In this document: one piece after another, positions 25,743-36,834 of the stretch
Numbering within the stretch: position 1 is the stretch's first letter
How the letters are laid out: each line of letters begins with the position of its first letter
Assembly: GCF_003985155.1 (NCBI RefSeq)
Contig: NZ_ML133693.1
Coordinates: 282,522 to 346,521 of the forward strand
DNA from: Rhizobium vallis
GTDB taxonomy: Bacteria; Pseudomonadota; Alphaproteobacteria; Rhizobiales; Rhizobiaceae
Direction of reading: 5' to 3'
Length of the DNA: 64,000 bases
The notes under the pieces: model-generated
The model's input: the letters and a program-made list of their open reading frames with translations, nothing else
Databases searched by the model: none
Told to the model about the DNA's origin: nothing
Translations under genes and position numbers: made by a program

Positions 25743-26953
25743 TTCCGCCCCCAAGCCCCGTGGATGAGATCGATGATCTCATTATTGACGGCGTCCATCG
25801 CCTCCATGGCGCGATCATAGGTCGCGCGGGTAAATTGACTCCGCTCGACCTCGTAAAGCGTCTGGTTGGTCATCGCCGCATCGGAGATCGCCACACTGCG
25901 CAACATCGGGTTGGTCAGCACATGATTCTTGAACATTGAGCGCATGAAGGCGACCATCTGCGTCTGCGGGCCGTCTTGCGGATCGTAGCGGGTGACGAGA
26001 TAACGCAGCCAGTCGAGGTTCATGTTGCCGCCGGCCCCCTTCAGCGTGTTCAGGACCTCGCCGAGCATCTGCAGGAACTGGCACATCGACATGACATCGA
26101 GCATCTGCGGATGAACGGTGATCAGAACCGCGGTCGCCCCGCAAATGGCGCTCATTGTCAGAAAGCCGAGCTGAGGAGGGCAGTCGATGATGACGACGTC
26201 GTAATCGTCGGCGACGGAGGACAGCGCCTCGTCCAGCCGGGCGAAGAAGACGCGTCCATAATCACCCGCCTTGCCCTGCGCAAGCACGCGCGGCGTATCA
26301 TGCTCGAATTCCATCAGCTCGAGATTGCCCGGCACCAGATGAAGGTTGGGGAAATTCGTCGGCCGGATGATCTCTCGGAGCGGCCGCCGCTGATCGTCAT
26401 AGCGAATGGCGGCGTAGAGCGTCTCATTCTCGTTAACGTCGAACTCCGGCTGGAAGCCGTGGATGGCAGAAAGAGACGCCTGCGGATCGAGGTCGACGGC
26501 GAGGACGCGATGACCGGTCAGGGCAAGGTGCTGGGCAAGATGCGCAGCACTCGTCGTCTTGCCGCTGCCCCCCTTGAAGTTGACGACCGCAACGACTTGC
26601 AGATGTTCGTTGCCGCGGCGATGGCGCACATAATGTGTTCCGGCACGGGCATGGTGCTCCAGAAAGGCGCGCATCTCTTCCATCTGCCCTGCCGTATAGG
26701 ATCGCCGGCCTGACGGCGTGACCTGGGGAAGGGCGCCCTTGCCTTCCAGCGACAGATTGCGAAGATAGCCGCTGGTCACGCCGAGAAAACGCGCGACTTC
26801 GGCGAGCTGAAATTCCCGCAGGCCCTTGAGTGCACGCGGCGGAAACATTTCCAGCCGATGCTGCTTCAGCTTATCGGACAGTTCCTGCGCCTGGCCAATG
26901 ATCAGCTGATCGACATCGGAAATTGCTTTTTCTATCTGCGGTGCCATATTCAT
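25739..26953 (-). CDS. repA: Partitioning ATPase RepA (ParA family)
   Basis: 404 residues. An N-terminal DNA-binding extension (about 1-100, with EFQLAEVARFLGVTSGYLRNL) precedes the ParA ATPase domain with deviant Walker A KGGSGKTT (127-134), AVDLDPQAS and VIIDCPPQLG. It drives plasmid segregation and represses repABC transcription. Start is ATG 26953 or ATG 26947; neither has a strong ribosome site. A 27-bp palindrome overlapping a candidate -35 lies about 110 bases upstream. Confidence 0.96.
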   Translation of the reverse strand: MNMAPQIEKAISDVDQLIIGQAQELSDKLKQHRLEMFPPRALKGLREFQLAEVARFLGVTSGYLRNLSLEGKGALPQVTPSGRRSYTAGQMEEMRAFLEHHARAGTHYVRHRRGNEHLQVVAVVNFKGGSGKTTSAAHLAQHLALTGHRVLAVDLDPQASLSAIHGFQPEFDVNENETLYAAIRYDDQRRPLREIIRPTNFPNLHLVPGNLELMEFEHDTPRVLAQGKAGDYGRVFFARLDEALSSVADDYDVVIIDCPPQLGFLTMSAICGATAVLITVHPQMLDVMSMCQFLQMLGEVLNTLKGAGGNMNLDWLRYLVTRYDPQDGPQTQMVAFMRSMFKNHVLTNPMLRSVAISDAAMTNQTLYEVERSQFTRATYDRAMEAMDAVNNEIIDLIHGAWGRK

Positions 26954-27041
26954 GGAAATCTCGAAAATGCGATTTAAAAGCCCTGTGAGCTTTGAAAGCG
27001 CATTTAGCGCCGATTCTGGAGGAGTGGCAAGGCAAATAGGG

Positions 27042-27091
27042 TTAACAAGGCCCTATCGCTGGGTTGTCCAACCTTTTTCAAAGGTTGGACA
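27042..27091 (-). promoter_or_regulatory. Candidate repA promoter with overlapping palindrome
   Basis: Palindrome TGTCCAACCTTT-N3-AAAGGTTGGACA spans 27065-27091. On the minus strand its last arm supplies TTGGAC (27071-27066), followed after 18 bases by TGTTAA (27047-27042), a plausible -35/-10 pair for repABC. An operator for RepA-mediated autorepression here is an inference. Confidence 0.45.
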
Positions 27092-27459
27092 TATTGCCCT
27101 GTGCGCCAGGGGAGGGCGCAACCGCACATTCACAGATCGAATCGCAACGTGCCATAGCCGGCACTATAGCGGATCGGAATGCATCGGAAGAGTATTAGGG
27201 CGGGCACCGGCGCTTGAGGCGAACTCCACGGGGAGGGGCCCGAACGGTCGCGATCGGTCCAGCCCGCCTCTGGTCGTCCATGCAGCAGTCGCGGTGAGGA
27301 GGTTCGGCAGCGAGCACGGAAATTCGCTCTCGGCCCGACCTCGGGAGACAATGGATCGGAAGCAGACTCTTTTCCGGGAACGCTACCGGACATCCGTCGA
27401 GCCAATCGGCGGCAATTCACCAAATGACTCGAGCCTGAGCTTTGGCGAATATCGCCCGG
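27092..27459. other. Gap between repA promoter region and the XRE gene; no gene seen
   Basis: A 97-codon minus-strand frame at 27130-27423 is arginine/proline/serine-rich with no recognisable motif and looks like GC-driven noise. I see no RNA gene or clear repeat. Confidence 0.5.
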
Positions 27460-27918
27460 CTATTCTCCGAGGGGAAGGGCGACCTCGGTCATGGAGATTC
27501 CTAACGGCAGGCCGTGACTTTCGGCCTGCGCCATCGCCTTTACCAGCGCAATGATCGTTTCGCGGATATTGCGGTCGGCAATCTTCAGAAAGGCGCGATT
27601 GAGCACCAATCCCTCTTTCGTTTGCAGAAATTCCGCGACCGGATCTCCATTCGTCGCCAGATCCAGCCCCCGCGGCGTCGCCAGCTCGGAATCTCCCTGT
27701 TCGAAGAAGAAGCTCACCGACGTATGAAGCACATCGGCGATCCGCTGCAGACGGCTCGCGCCGATCCGGTTGATGCCCTTCTCATATTTCTGAACCTGCT
27801 GAAAGGTCACGCCGATCTGGTCGGCGAGCCGTTCTTGGCTCATGCCGAGCAACTGCCGGCGCATTCTTATGCGCGCGCCGACATAGCCGTCTATTGCATT
27901 CGGTGTCTTGACATTCAT
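27460..27918 (-). CDS. XRE-family helix-turn-helix regulator (PraR-like)
   Basis: 152 residues. The HTH occupies about 12-70 (VGARIRMRRQLLGMSQERLADQIGVTFQQVQKYEKGINRIGASRL), followed by DVLHTSVSFFFEQG and a helical tail (VLNRAFLKIADRNIRETIIALVKAMA). This layout closely recalls rhizobial PraR/PhrR-type regulators, which control quorum sensing and attachment; a plasmid-borne paralogue is likely. It lies upstream of repA in the same orientation, but 500 bases away, so a link to replication is not shown. Confidence 0.82.
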   Translation of the reverse strand: MNVKTPNAIDGYVGARIRMRRQLLGMSQERLADQIGVTFQQVQKYEKGINRIGASRLQRIADVLHTSVSFFFEQGDSELATPRGLDLATNGDPVAEFLQTKEGLVLNRAFLKIADRNIRETIIALVKAMAQAESHGLPLGISMTEVALPLGE

Positions 27919-28231
27919 CGCGTGTTTTCAGCCTCGATCGCATTTTCAATCGGCGCAGCTCTATTATCCCAGGCGTCGGTTTTCCATGATTGTTTTCACA
28001 TTGCATATTCAGGATGCGATGATCGCGACCGACTGTGGTATGAAAGCCCCCATCAGGGAGACACAAACCTTTCCAAAATCTCGCGGCAGAACGGCAAATC
28101 GGACAAAAGCCGTACCGTTCCCGATGAAACTGGGCTGTGATTGCCACCGGCCTTGCGCTAAATCCACTTCAGCGACCGTCGCTCGACTTTTTCCCAGCCC
28201 CGATCGCCCGAAAATCCACCGAAAAATAACT

Positions 28232-28252
28232 AGGCACGGCACCACCGTGCCT
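28232..28252 (+). repeat. Short hairpin in the leader of the fsr-like gene
   Basis: AGGCACG/CGTGCCT, seven-base perfect arms and a seven-base loop, ends about nine bases before the AGGAGGAG ribosome site. It could affect translation or be an operator. The remainder of the 27919-28231 gap shows nothing recognisable. Confidence 0.35.
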
Positions 28253-28271
28253 GTGTGCAGGAGGAGTATTC

Positions 28272-29474
28272 ATGGCAATCGTTGCCGAGAGCGCGCCCCG
28301 TTTCGAAAAGACAGCGATGTCGATCCTGATAGCGGTCAGCTTCTGCCACATGCTGAACGACATCATGCAGTCGCTGCTTGCCTCGCTCTACCCGCTGTTC
28401 AAGGCGAATTACGATCTGAATTTCGTCCAGATCGGCCTCCTCACCATGACTTTCCAGGTCACGGCTTCGCTGTTGCAGCCGGTGGTCGGTATCGTCACCG
28501 ACCGTTGGCCGATGCCCTATTCGCTGCCTGTGGGTATGGCGAGCACGTTCTGCGGCCTCATTCTGCTCGGCAATGCCGGCAGCTTCGAACTGCTGCTGGT
28601 TGCCGCCAGTCTGATCGGCTTCGGCTCAGCGGTCTTCCATCCGGAATCCTCGCGCGTCGCCCGTATTGCCTCCGGCGGCCGCCACGGTTTCGCGCAATCC
28701 TTCTTCCAGGTCGGCGGCAATGCCGGCCAGGCGATCGGCCCACTGCTTGCCGCCTTCATCGTACTGCCGCTCGGCCAGCACAGCGTCTCCTGGTTTGCCG
28801 TCATCGCCATGGTCGGCATGATCGTGCTGAGTTGGGTGGGCAATTGGTACATGAGCCACAGACGCCAGAATGCGAGCAAGCACGCCGTCAGCCGTGCCCT
28901 GCCGCTGCCGCAAAACCGGGTCGTCTGGGCGCTGCTGATCCTCGTGCTTTTGACGGCAACGAAGAATGTCTACATGGCAAGCGTGTCGAGCTATTTCACG
29001 TTCTATGTCATCGACAAGTTCGAACTCAGCGTGCAGCAGGCGCAGCTGATGCTCTTCCTGTTCCTCGGCTCGGTCGCCGTCGGCACCTTCCTCGGCGGGC
29101 CGATCGGCGATCGCTTCGGCGCCCGTTTCGTCATCTGGTTCTCGATCCTCGGCGTCATTCCCTTCGCACTGCTCCTGCCCTATGCAAACCTTTTCTGGAC
29201 GGGCGTGCTCAGCGTCGTCATTGGGCTGGTCTTCGCCTCGGCCTTCTCGGCGATCGTCGTTTTCGCGCAGGAACTGGTGCCAGGCCGTGTCGGGCTGATT
29301 GCCGGCGTCTTCTTCGGCTTCGCCTTCGGGGCAGGGGGGCTTGGTGCGGCACTGCTCGGCAATTTCGCCGATACTCACGGCATCGATTTCGTCTACCGCA
29401 TCTGCTCCTACCTGCCGCTGCTCGGTCTTCTGACGGTCTTCCTGCCGCGCATCCCAAAGCAGAAACCGGCTTGA
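28272..29474 (+). CDS. fsr: MFS transporter, fosmidomycin-resistance (Fsr) type
   Basis: 400 residues, about twelve transmembrane helices. The start SILIAVSFCHMLNDIMQSLLASLYPLFK with the conserved H-x-x-N-D is the Fsr signature, and GFGSAVFHPESSRVAR matches the family motif in helix 4. E. coli Fsr exports fosmidomycin; physiological substrates are unclear. A strong AGGAGGAG precedes the ATG. It is upstream of FMN reductase and MetQ-type importer genes, but the 233-base gap suggests a separate transcript. Confidence 0.82.
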   Translation: MAIVAESAPRFEKTAMSILIAVSFCHMLNDIMQSLLASLYPLFKANYDLNFVQIGLLTMTFQVTASLLQPVVGIVTDRWPMPYSLPVGMASTFCGLILLGNAGSFELLLVAASLIGFGSAVFHPESSRVARIASGGRHGFAQSFFQVGGNAGQAIGPLLAAFIVLPLGQHSVSWFAVIAMVGMIVLSWVGNWYMSHRRQNASKHAVSRALPLPQNRVVWALLILVLLTATKNVYMASVSSYFTFYVIDKFELSVQQAQLMLFLFLGSVAVGTFLGGPIGDRFGARFVIWFSILGVIPFALLLPYANLFWTGVLSVVIGLVFASAFSAIVVFAQELVPGRVGLIAGVFFGFAFGAGGLGAALLGNFADTHGIDFVYRICSYLPLLGLLTVFLPRIPKQKPA

Positions 29475-29707
29475 GACGGTATCGGCCCAGCCGGCCCGAA
29501 GCTGCGATCTTGGCGTTTTGCGACAGATCATTGCAACAGCCTTCCCTTTTGCCGGTTTAGTTTTGCGCGGCCGACTGCGGCAGACATGAACGTATTTTTC
29601 TCCTCATATCGAGAAGAGGGATCACCATTCCTTTAATCCACTATTTTTATAGATAATATTCATCCAACCATGACGTCAGTCCCGGCACGATATTGGAAGG
29701 AAATGGC

Positions 29708-30268
29708 ATGTCTGCTCACAAACTGGTCGGCCTTGCGGGTAGCTTCAATCGCCCCTCGAAGACCTTTGCGCTTGTCGAAAACATTGCAGGCCTCGCCGGC
29801 GAGCGATACGGCTTCAAGAACACCATTTACGACCTGACCGATGTCGGCCCCTCGCTTGGCCAGGCGCTGCGCCGTGACGAACTCGACAATCGCGCCAAGG
29901 AAATCATCGACGACATCGTCAATGCCGACGTGCTGGTCGTCGGAGCGCCGACCTACAAGGGCAGCTATCCCGGTCTCTTCAAGCATCTGATCGATCTGAT
30001 CGATCCGCATGAGCTGCGCGCCAAGCCGATCGTGATCACTGCGACCGGCGGCGGCGACCGCCATGCGCTGATGGTCGAGCACCAGCTGCGGCCGCTCTTC
30101 GGCTTCTTCATGTCGCATACGCTGCCGACAGCGGTCTACGCGTCCGATCGCGACTTCACCGACTATCGCGTCTCATCCGAACCGCTTTCCAAGCGGATCG
30201 ACGAAGTCATCGGGGAGCTGGCGGCCTTCTTTCCCAGCCGGAACCAGGCTCTTATCGCCGCCGAATGA
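29708..30268 (+). CDS. NAD(P)H-dependent FMN reductase (MsuE/SsuE-like)
   Basis: 186 residues of flavodoxin fold. LVGLAGSFNRPSKTFALVENIA is the FMN-phosphate loop and VVGAPTYKGSYPGLFKHLIDLIDP the second flavin-binding stretch, typical of SsuE/MsuE. It should supply reduced FMN to a two-component monooxygenase such as the luciferase-like enzyme encoded at 33158-34516. The ATG at 29708 follows GGAAGGAA. A strong terminator follows the gene. Confidence 0.85.
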   Translation: MSAHKLVGLAGSFNRPSKTFALVENIAGLAGERYGFKNTIYDLTDVGPSLGQALRRDELDNRAKEIIDDIVNADVLVVGAPTYKGSYPGLFKHLIDLIDPHELRAKPIVITATGGGDRHALMVEHQLRPLFGFFMSHTLPTAVYASDRDFTDYRVSSEPLSKRIDEVIGELAAFFPSRNQALIAAE

Positions 30269-30287
30269 AAACGGTCGGCCAGGCTTG

Positions 30288-30320
30288 AAACGGCGCCCCT
30301 GAGGCGCCGTTTTCGTTTTT
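30288..30320 (+). terminator. Rho-independent terminator after the FMN reductase gene
   Basis: Ten-base perfect stem AAACGGCGCC/GGCGCCGTTT (30288-30297 with 30303-30312) followed by a T-rich run (TTCGTTTTT). Confidence 0.85.
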
Positions 30321-30369
30321 GGGCACCACTCGCAAGTGGTTATAGTCCATAAATTTGATGGAAATTTAT
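30319..30369 (+). promoter_or_regulatory. Candidate metQ promoter with adjacent palindromes
   Basis: TTGGGC (30319) and TATAGT (30341) are 16 bases apart. ACCACT-N4-AGTGGT (30325-30340) lies in the spacer, and ATAAATTT-N5-AAATTTAT (30349-30369) just beyond the -10. Both inverted repeats are perfect and sit where repressor sites are expected. Inference only. Confidence 0.4.
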
Positions 30370-30510
30370 CCTGCCGATTCCAATCGCGAGGCAAGAGTTT
30401 TCCCGACCCTTCCTCCATATCAGACATTCGTGCTTCGCTCCCGATACGCGCATTTGCCATGATCTGCTTGCTCGGGGCGCTTGGCCTCATTCAGTCAGAC
30501 GGGATACAAA

Positions 30511-31350
30511 ATGACCAAGAACAATAATCTTCACGGCTTCCACCTTTCGCGCCGCGCGGCTCTTGCAGCCGCCGCTGTTTCCGCTGCCGCACTTTTTGCC
30601 TTTGCGGCACCCGCTCCTTCCTTTGCCGAGGACAAGTCGATCAAGGTCGGCATCATGAGTGGCGAGGATGAAGATGTCTGGCGTGTCGTGACCAGCGAAG
30701 CCGCCAAGAAGGGTCTCAAGATCGAAACGATCACCTTCAACGATTATACTCAGCCGAACGAAGCGCTGGAGCGCGGCGAAATCGACGCGAATGCCTTTCA
30801 GCACAAGCCCTATCTCGACAATCAGATCAAACAGCACGGCTATCATATCACCCCTGTCGGCTATACAGGCGTCTGGCCGATCGGCCTTTACAGCAAGAAG
30901 CACAAGTCCGTTGCCGAGCTGCCCAAGGGTGCCGTGATCGGCGTTCCGAACGATCCGTCCAACGAAGGCCGTGCGCTGCGCGTTCTGCAGAACGAAGGCC
31001 TGATCAAGCTGAAGGATGGCACGGGCATTCTGGCAACGATCGTCGACGTCTCGGAAAACCCAAAGAACATTGAGATCCGCGAACTCGACGCAGGTATCGT
31101 CGGCCGTTCGATCGACGATCTGGATGCGGGTATCGTCAACACCGACTGGGCGCTGAAGAGTGGTCTTTCGCCGGCCGAGCGCATTGCGCAGGAGCCGATT
31201 GCCGACAATCCGTACCGCAACTTCATCGCCGTCAAGGACGAGAACAAGGACGCCGACTGGGTCAAGACGCTTGTGTCCTCCTATCAGAACGAGACCGTCA
31301 AGGCCGAGTTCGAAAAGGTCTACAAGGGGACGGGTCTCAGCGCCTATTGA
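30511..31350 (+). CDS. metQ: MetQ/NlpA-family substrate-binding protein
   Basis: 279 residues with an N-terminal twin-arginine-like region and signal sequence (SRRAALAAAAVSAAALFAFAAPAPSFA), so periplasmic. The MetQ fold is indicated by IKVGIMSGEDEDVWRVV, ANAFQHKPYLDNQIKQHGY, and VIGVPNDPSNEGRAL. Canonical MetQ binds methionine; close paralogues bind other organosulfur or dipeptide ligands. It heads the metQ-metN-metI set and is followed by a strong intercistronic hairpin. Confidence 0.88.
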   Translation: MTKNNNLHGFHLSRRAALAAAAVSAAALFAFAAPAPSFAEDKSIKVGIMSGEDEDVWRVVTSEAAKKGLKIETITFNDYTQPNEALERGEIDANAFQHKPYLDNQIKQHGYHITPVGYTGVWPIGLYSKKHKSVAELPKGAVIGVPNDPSNEGRALRVLQNEGLIKLKDGTGILATIVDVSENPKNIEIRELDAGIVGRSIDDLDAGIVNTDWALKSGLSPAERIAQEPIADNPYRNFIAVKDENKDADWVKTLVSSYQNETVKAEFEKVYKGTGLSAY

Positions 31351-31381
31351 TCCAAGAGAAGGCGGGTTAAGGCCTGCCGAG

Positions 31382-31414
31382 AGGCGGTCCGGGCATTCCT
31401 CGCCCGGGCCGCCT
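31382..31414 (+). other. Intercistronic hairpin between metQ and metN
   Basis: Thirteen-base stem (31382-31394 with 31402-31414, one G-T pair) and a seven-base loop, without a proper T-run. Such hairpins often stabilise the upstream binding-protein message or partly terminate, giving more binding protein than transporter. Confidence 0.5.
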
Positions 31415-31437
31415 TCAGTGTTTATAAGGAAAAGCAC

Positions 31438-32523
31438 ATGAATTCCTTTGTTTCCGCCACGTCGATCGAGGCCCATCCGCAAGCGGCGGCCGAAGAGGTG
31501 GTGAGACTTACCGACGTGAAGCGGCGGTTCGGAACCACTCCGGCGCTCGACGGCATCTCGCTGACAGTGAAGAGGGGCGAAATCCTCGGCATCATCGGTC
31601 GCAGCGGCGCCGGCAAATCGACGCTGATCCGCTGCCTCAACGGTCTGGAGCGTGCCGATAGCGGCGAAATCTTCATCGAAGGCCGCGATATTATCCGACT
31701 TCAGGAACAGGAACTACAGCCGCTGCGCCGCCGCATCGGCATGATCTTCCAGCATTTCAATCTGCTGTCGGCCAAGACCGTCGAGGAAAATGTCGCCCTT
31801 CCGCTGAAGATCGAGGGCGTTTCAAAGAACGAGCGCTTGAAGCGGGCGCATGAACTCCTCGATCTCGTTGGCCTTGCCGACAAGGCGAAGGCCTATCCCG
31901 CCTCGCTCTCCGGCGGCCAGAAGCAACGCGTCGGCATTGCCCGGGCGCTCGCCGCACGCCCGGCGCTGCTGCTCTCCGATGAAGCGACATCGGCGCTCGA
32001 TCCGGAAACGACGCGGTCGATCCTGGCCCTGCTCAAGGACATCAACCGTAAGCTCGGCCTGACAATCCTGCTGATCACCCATGAGATGGAAGTGGTGCGC
32101 GGCATTGCCGATCGCGTCGCGGTCATCGATGCCGGGCGGATCGTTGAGGAAGGACAGGTTTGGTCGGTCTTCGCCAACCCGCGGGCTGATATCACCAGGA
32201 GCCTGCTCGGCGGCATCCGCCCACAGCTTCCCGACCACATCGCCCGTCGGCTTTCGAAGACCGGGGGAAGCGAAGCGATCCTTAGCGTCGATCTTGCCGG
32301 ACCTGAAGCGCAAGGTGCTCTCTTTGCCGAGCTCTCGGCGGCGCTGCCGCATTCCTTCCGCCTCGTCCATGGCGGCATCGACCACATTCAGAACCAGCCG
32401 GTGGCGCGGTTCTTCATCGCCGTTCCCAGCCGCGACCCCGCGCTTGCCGGAAAGGTCGAACAATTCCTGACGGCCCGGTCTGCCCGGGTGGAGGTGCTTG
32501 GTTATGACACCGATCATGTTTGA
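31438..32523 (+). CDS. metN: ABC importer ATPase, MetN type
   Basis: 361 residues. The ABC domain has Walker A GRSGAGKST (54-62), Q-loop FQHFNLLSAKTVEENVALPL, signature LSGGQKQR and Walker B LLLSDEATSALDPETT. The C-terminal NIL domain (about 280-355), which in MetN senses cytoplasmic methionine and inhibits uptake, is present, supporting MetN rather than a generic ATPase. The last 20 bases overlap metI, implying translational coupling. Confidence 0.9.
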   Translation: MNSFVSATSIEAHPQAAAEEVVRLTDVKRRFGTTPALDGISLTVKRGEILGIIGRSGAGKSTLIRCLNGLERADSGEIFIEGRDIIRLQEQELQPLRRRIGMIFQHFNLLSAKTVEENVALPLKIEGVSKNERLKRAHELLDLVGLADKAKAYPASLSGGQKQRVGIARALAARPALLLSDEATSALDPETTRSILALLKDINRKLGLTILLITHEMEVVRGIADRVAVIDAGRIVEEGQVWSVFANPRADITRSLLGGIRPQLPDHIARRLSKTGGSEAILSVDLAGPEAQGALFAELSAALPHSFRLVHGGIDHIQNQPVARFFIAVPSRDPALAGKVEQFLTARSARVEVLGYDTDHV

Positions 32524-33157
32524 ACTGCTTCTTCGCTCCCTTTGGGAGACGATCCTGATGACCATCGCCTCCGGAGTGATCTCGCTCGTCGCCGGCCTGC
32601 CACTCGGCCTTGCCCTCGTCGTAACGGCGCGCGGCGGCATTGCCGAAAGCCTTTCGATCAATCGCGCGCTCGGCGCCGTGATCAACGGTTTCCGCTCGGT
32701 GCCCTTCATCATCCTGCTGGTGGCGCTGATCCCGCTGACACGGCTGATCGTCGGCACGGCGCTCGGTACCTGGGCGGCGATTGTGCCGCTCGCCATCGCC
32801 GCGACACCCTATTACGCTCGCATCGCCGAAGTATCCCTACGTGAGGTCGACCGCGGACTGATCGACGCCGTCCGTGCAATGGGCGGCAATCGCTGGACGA
32901 TCATTCGGGAGGTGCTGGTGCCCGAAGCACTGCCGGGCATCATCGCCGGTTTCACCGTCACGCTGGTGACGCTGATCGGCGCTTCCGCCATGGCGGGCGC
33001 GATCGGCGCCGGCGGCCTCGGCGATCTCGCCATCCGCTATGGCTATCAGCGCTTCGAAACCAATGTGATGATCGCGGTGGTCGCGGTTCTCATCGTCCTC
33101 GTCTGCGGCATCCAGTGGCTCGGCGATCGGCTGGTGGCCAAGCTGGATCACAAATGA
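32504..33157 (+). CDS. metI: ABC importer permease, MetI type
   Basis: 217 residues, five transmembrane helices, normal MetI size. The coupling motif is TPYYARIAEVSLREVDRGLIDAVRAMG. The ATG at 32504 has GGAGGT eight bases upstream, inside metN. It forms the membrane channel with MetN. Its stop abuts that of the convergent monooxygenase gene with no spacer, so both transcripts read into each other unless other signals intervene. Confidence 0.9.
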   Translation: MTPIMFELLLRSLWETILMTIASGVISLVAGLPLGLALVVTARGGIAESLSINRALGAVINGFRSVPFIILLVALIPLTRLIVGTALGTWAAIVPLAIAATPYYARIAEVSLREVDRGLIDAVRAMGGNRWTIIREVLVPEALPGIIAGFTVTLVTLIGASAMAGAIGAGGLGDLAIRYGYQRFETNVMIAVVAVLIVLVCGIQWLGDRLVAKLDHK

Positions 33158-34516
33158 TCAGCGCCTGAAGCTGGCGGCGGGATGAGCGGCGGGCAATCTG
33201 CCGTTCCCGCCGCCGAAGAGCTTCTGCCGCAGCGGCCCTTCGGCATAATCCGCCTTGAACAGACCACGCTCCTGAAGCACTGGCACCACCAGTTTGACGA
33301 AATCGCGCAGGCTCTCCGGCGCCACCGTCCGCGCCAGGTTGAAGCCATCGATGTCAGCTTCCTTGATCCATGTCTTGAGATGATCGGCGATCTGCTCGGG
33401 CGAGCCGACGATCGGCTTCATCCGGCTGCCGAGCACCATCTGGTCGATGATATCGCGCTTCGTCACCGGTTTTGCCGCTTGTTTGGTAATTGCCGCGAGC
33501 GCCGATTGATTGGCGTTCGTCGAGTTCTGGTCGATGACGTCGTCCAGACCATACTTCGAAAAGTCGATACCGACGGAAGCGGAGTAATGCGCAAGCGAAG
33601 CCTCGACACTGGCATGGCGGCGATATTCCTCCAGTTTGTCTTGCGCTTGCCTCTCCGTGCGCCCGACGACGACGGTGATCAGGTTCAGGATCTTCAACGC
33701 GCCGGCGCCGCGGCCGAATGCGTCCGCTCTCGACCGCAGCGCATCGACGGTCGGCCGGGCCGCCTTGGGATTCGGCGCAGCGATGAAGACACATTCGGCA
33801 TGGCGGGCGGCAAAATCCTGCCCGCGCGCCGAGGCGCCGGCCTGGAAGAGCAGGGGAGTGCGCTGCGGAGAGGGTTCGGAAAGATGGGTGCCCTCCATCC
33901 TGTAATATTTACCGTCATGACGGACGGCGCGCACTTTCGCTGGATCGGCATAGATGCCTGCCGCCTTGTCGCGTGAGACCGCATCGTCGTCCCAGCTGCC
34001 CTCCCAGAGCTTGTAGACGATTTCGAGATATTCCTCGGCTGCGTCGTAGCGCTCATCATGTTCCGGCAGCTTGTCGAAACCCATGCTGCGGGCGGCGCTG
34101 TCGAGATAACCGGTGACGATGTTCCAGCCGATCCGCCCCTTGGTCAGGTGATCGAGCGTCGACATGCGCCGTGCCAGCAGGAAGGGCGGCTCGAAGGTAG
34201 TGTTGACGGTGACGCCGAAACCCAGATGTTTGGTGACATGGGCCATCGCAGAAATCGGGATTAGCGGATCGTTGACGGGGATCTGCGCCGCCGTCTCGAT
34301 GACCGGCGCCGGGCTACCCTTGTAGACGTCATAGACGCCGACGATATCGGCCAGGAAGATGCCGTCCAGCTTGCCGCGCTCGGCGGTCTCGGCAAACTCC
34401 GTCCAATAAGCGAGATCGGTATAGCGCATCGACTGGTCGCGCGGATGCGTCCAGAGGCCGTGGTTGATGTGCCCGACGCAATTCATGTCGAAGGCGTAGA
34501 TCTGCATTGTCTTCAT
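33158..34516 (-). CDS. Flavin-dependent monooxygenase of the NtaA/SnaA/DszA (luciferase-like) family
   Basis: 452 residues, the usual length. N-terminal MQIYAFDMNCVGHINHGLWTHPRD, WTEFAETAERGKLDGIFLADIVGVYD, GFGVTVNTTFEPPFLLARRMSTLDHLTKGRIGWNIVTGYLDSAAR and LLFQAGASARGQDFAARHAE are family hallmarks. These enzymes use FMNH2 to oxidise sulfur or nitrogen compounds, for example sulfones or aminopolycarboxylates. The FMN reductase and MetQNI-type importer alongside favour an organosulfur substrate. The ATG at 34516 gives the standard start; a frame opening at 34549 is longer but unnecessary. Confidence 0.87.
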   Translation of the reverse strand: MKTMQIYAFDMNCVGHINHGLWTHPRDQSMRYTDLAYWTEFAETAERGKLDGIFLADIVGVYDVYKGSPAPVIETAAQIPVNDPLIPISAMAHVTKHLGFGVTVNTTFEPPFLLARRMSTLDHLTKGRIGWNIVTGYLDSAARSMGFDKLPEHDERYDAAEEYLEIVYKLWEGSWDDDAVSRDKAAGIYADPAKVRAVRHDGKYYRMEGTHLSEPSPQRTPLLFQAGASARGQDFAARHAECVFIAAPNPKAARPTVDALRSRADAFGRGAGALKILNLITVVVGRTERQAQDKLEEYRRHASVEASLAHYSASVGIDFSKYGLDDVIDQNSTNANQSALAAITKQAAKPVTKRDIIDQMVLGSRMKPIVGSPEQIADHLKTWIKEADIDGFNLARTVAPESLRDFVKLVVPVLQERGLFKADYAEGPLRQKLFGGGNGRLPAAHPAASFRR

Positions 34517-34638
34517 GAGGCAGGTCCTAAGGCCGGCAATAGAAATCAATGATTTGCTGCGTTACTTATCCTAAGGCTGTATCGCACGAGGAACCTGTGA
34601 AATGGTAGGCTGCGGATGAAAAAAGCCGGAGGAGACGC

Positions 34639-36777
<2,139 letters not shown>

Positions 36778-36834
36778 CTCATAACATTTGTGCAATTCCG
36801 GACGCAAAACGCTGCGCACTTTTGCTGGTATTGC

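Noticed and set aside
27130..27423. 97-codon frame upstream of repA
   Set aside because: No ribosome site, no similarity to known proteins, Arg/Pro/Ser-rich composition typical of chance frames.
29585..29650. AT-rich stretch before the FMN reductase with TTCTC-N8-GAGAA
   Set aside because: The five-base arms are too short to separate from chance, and I could not fix a promoter in it.
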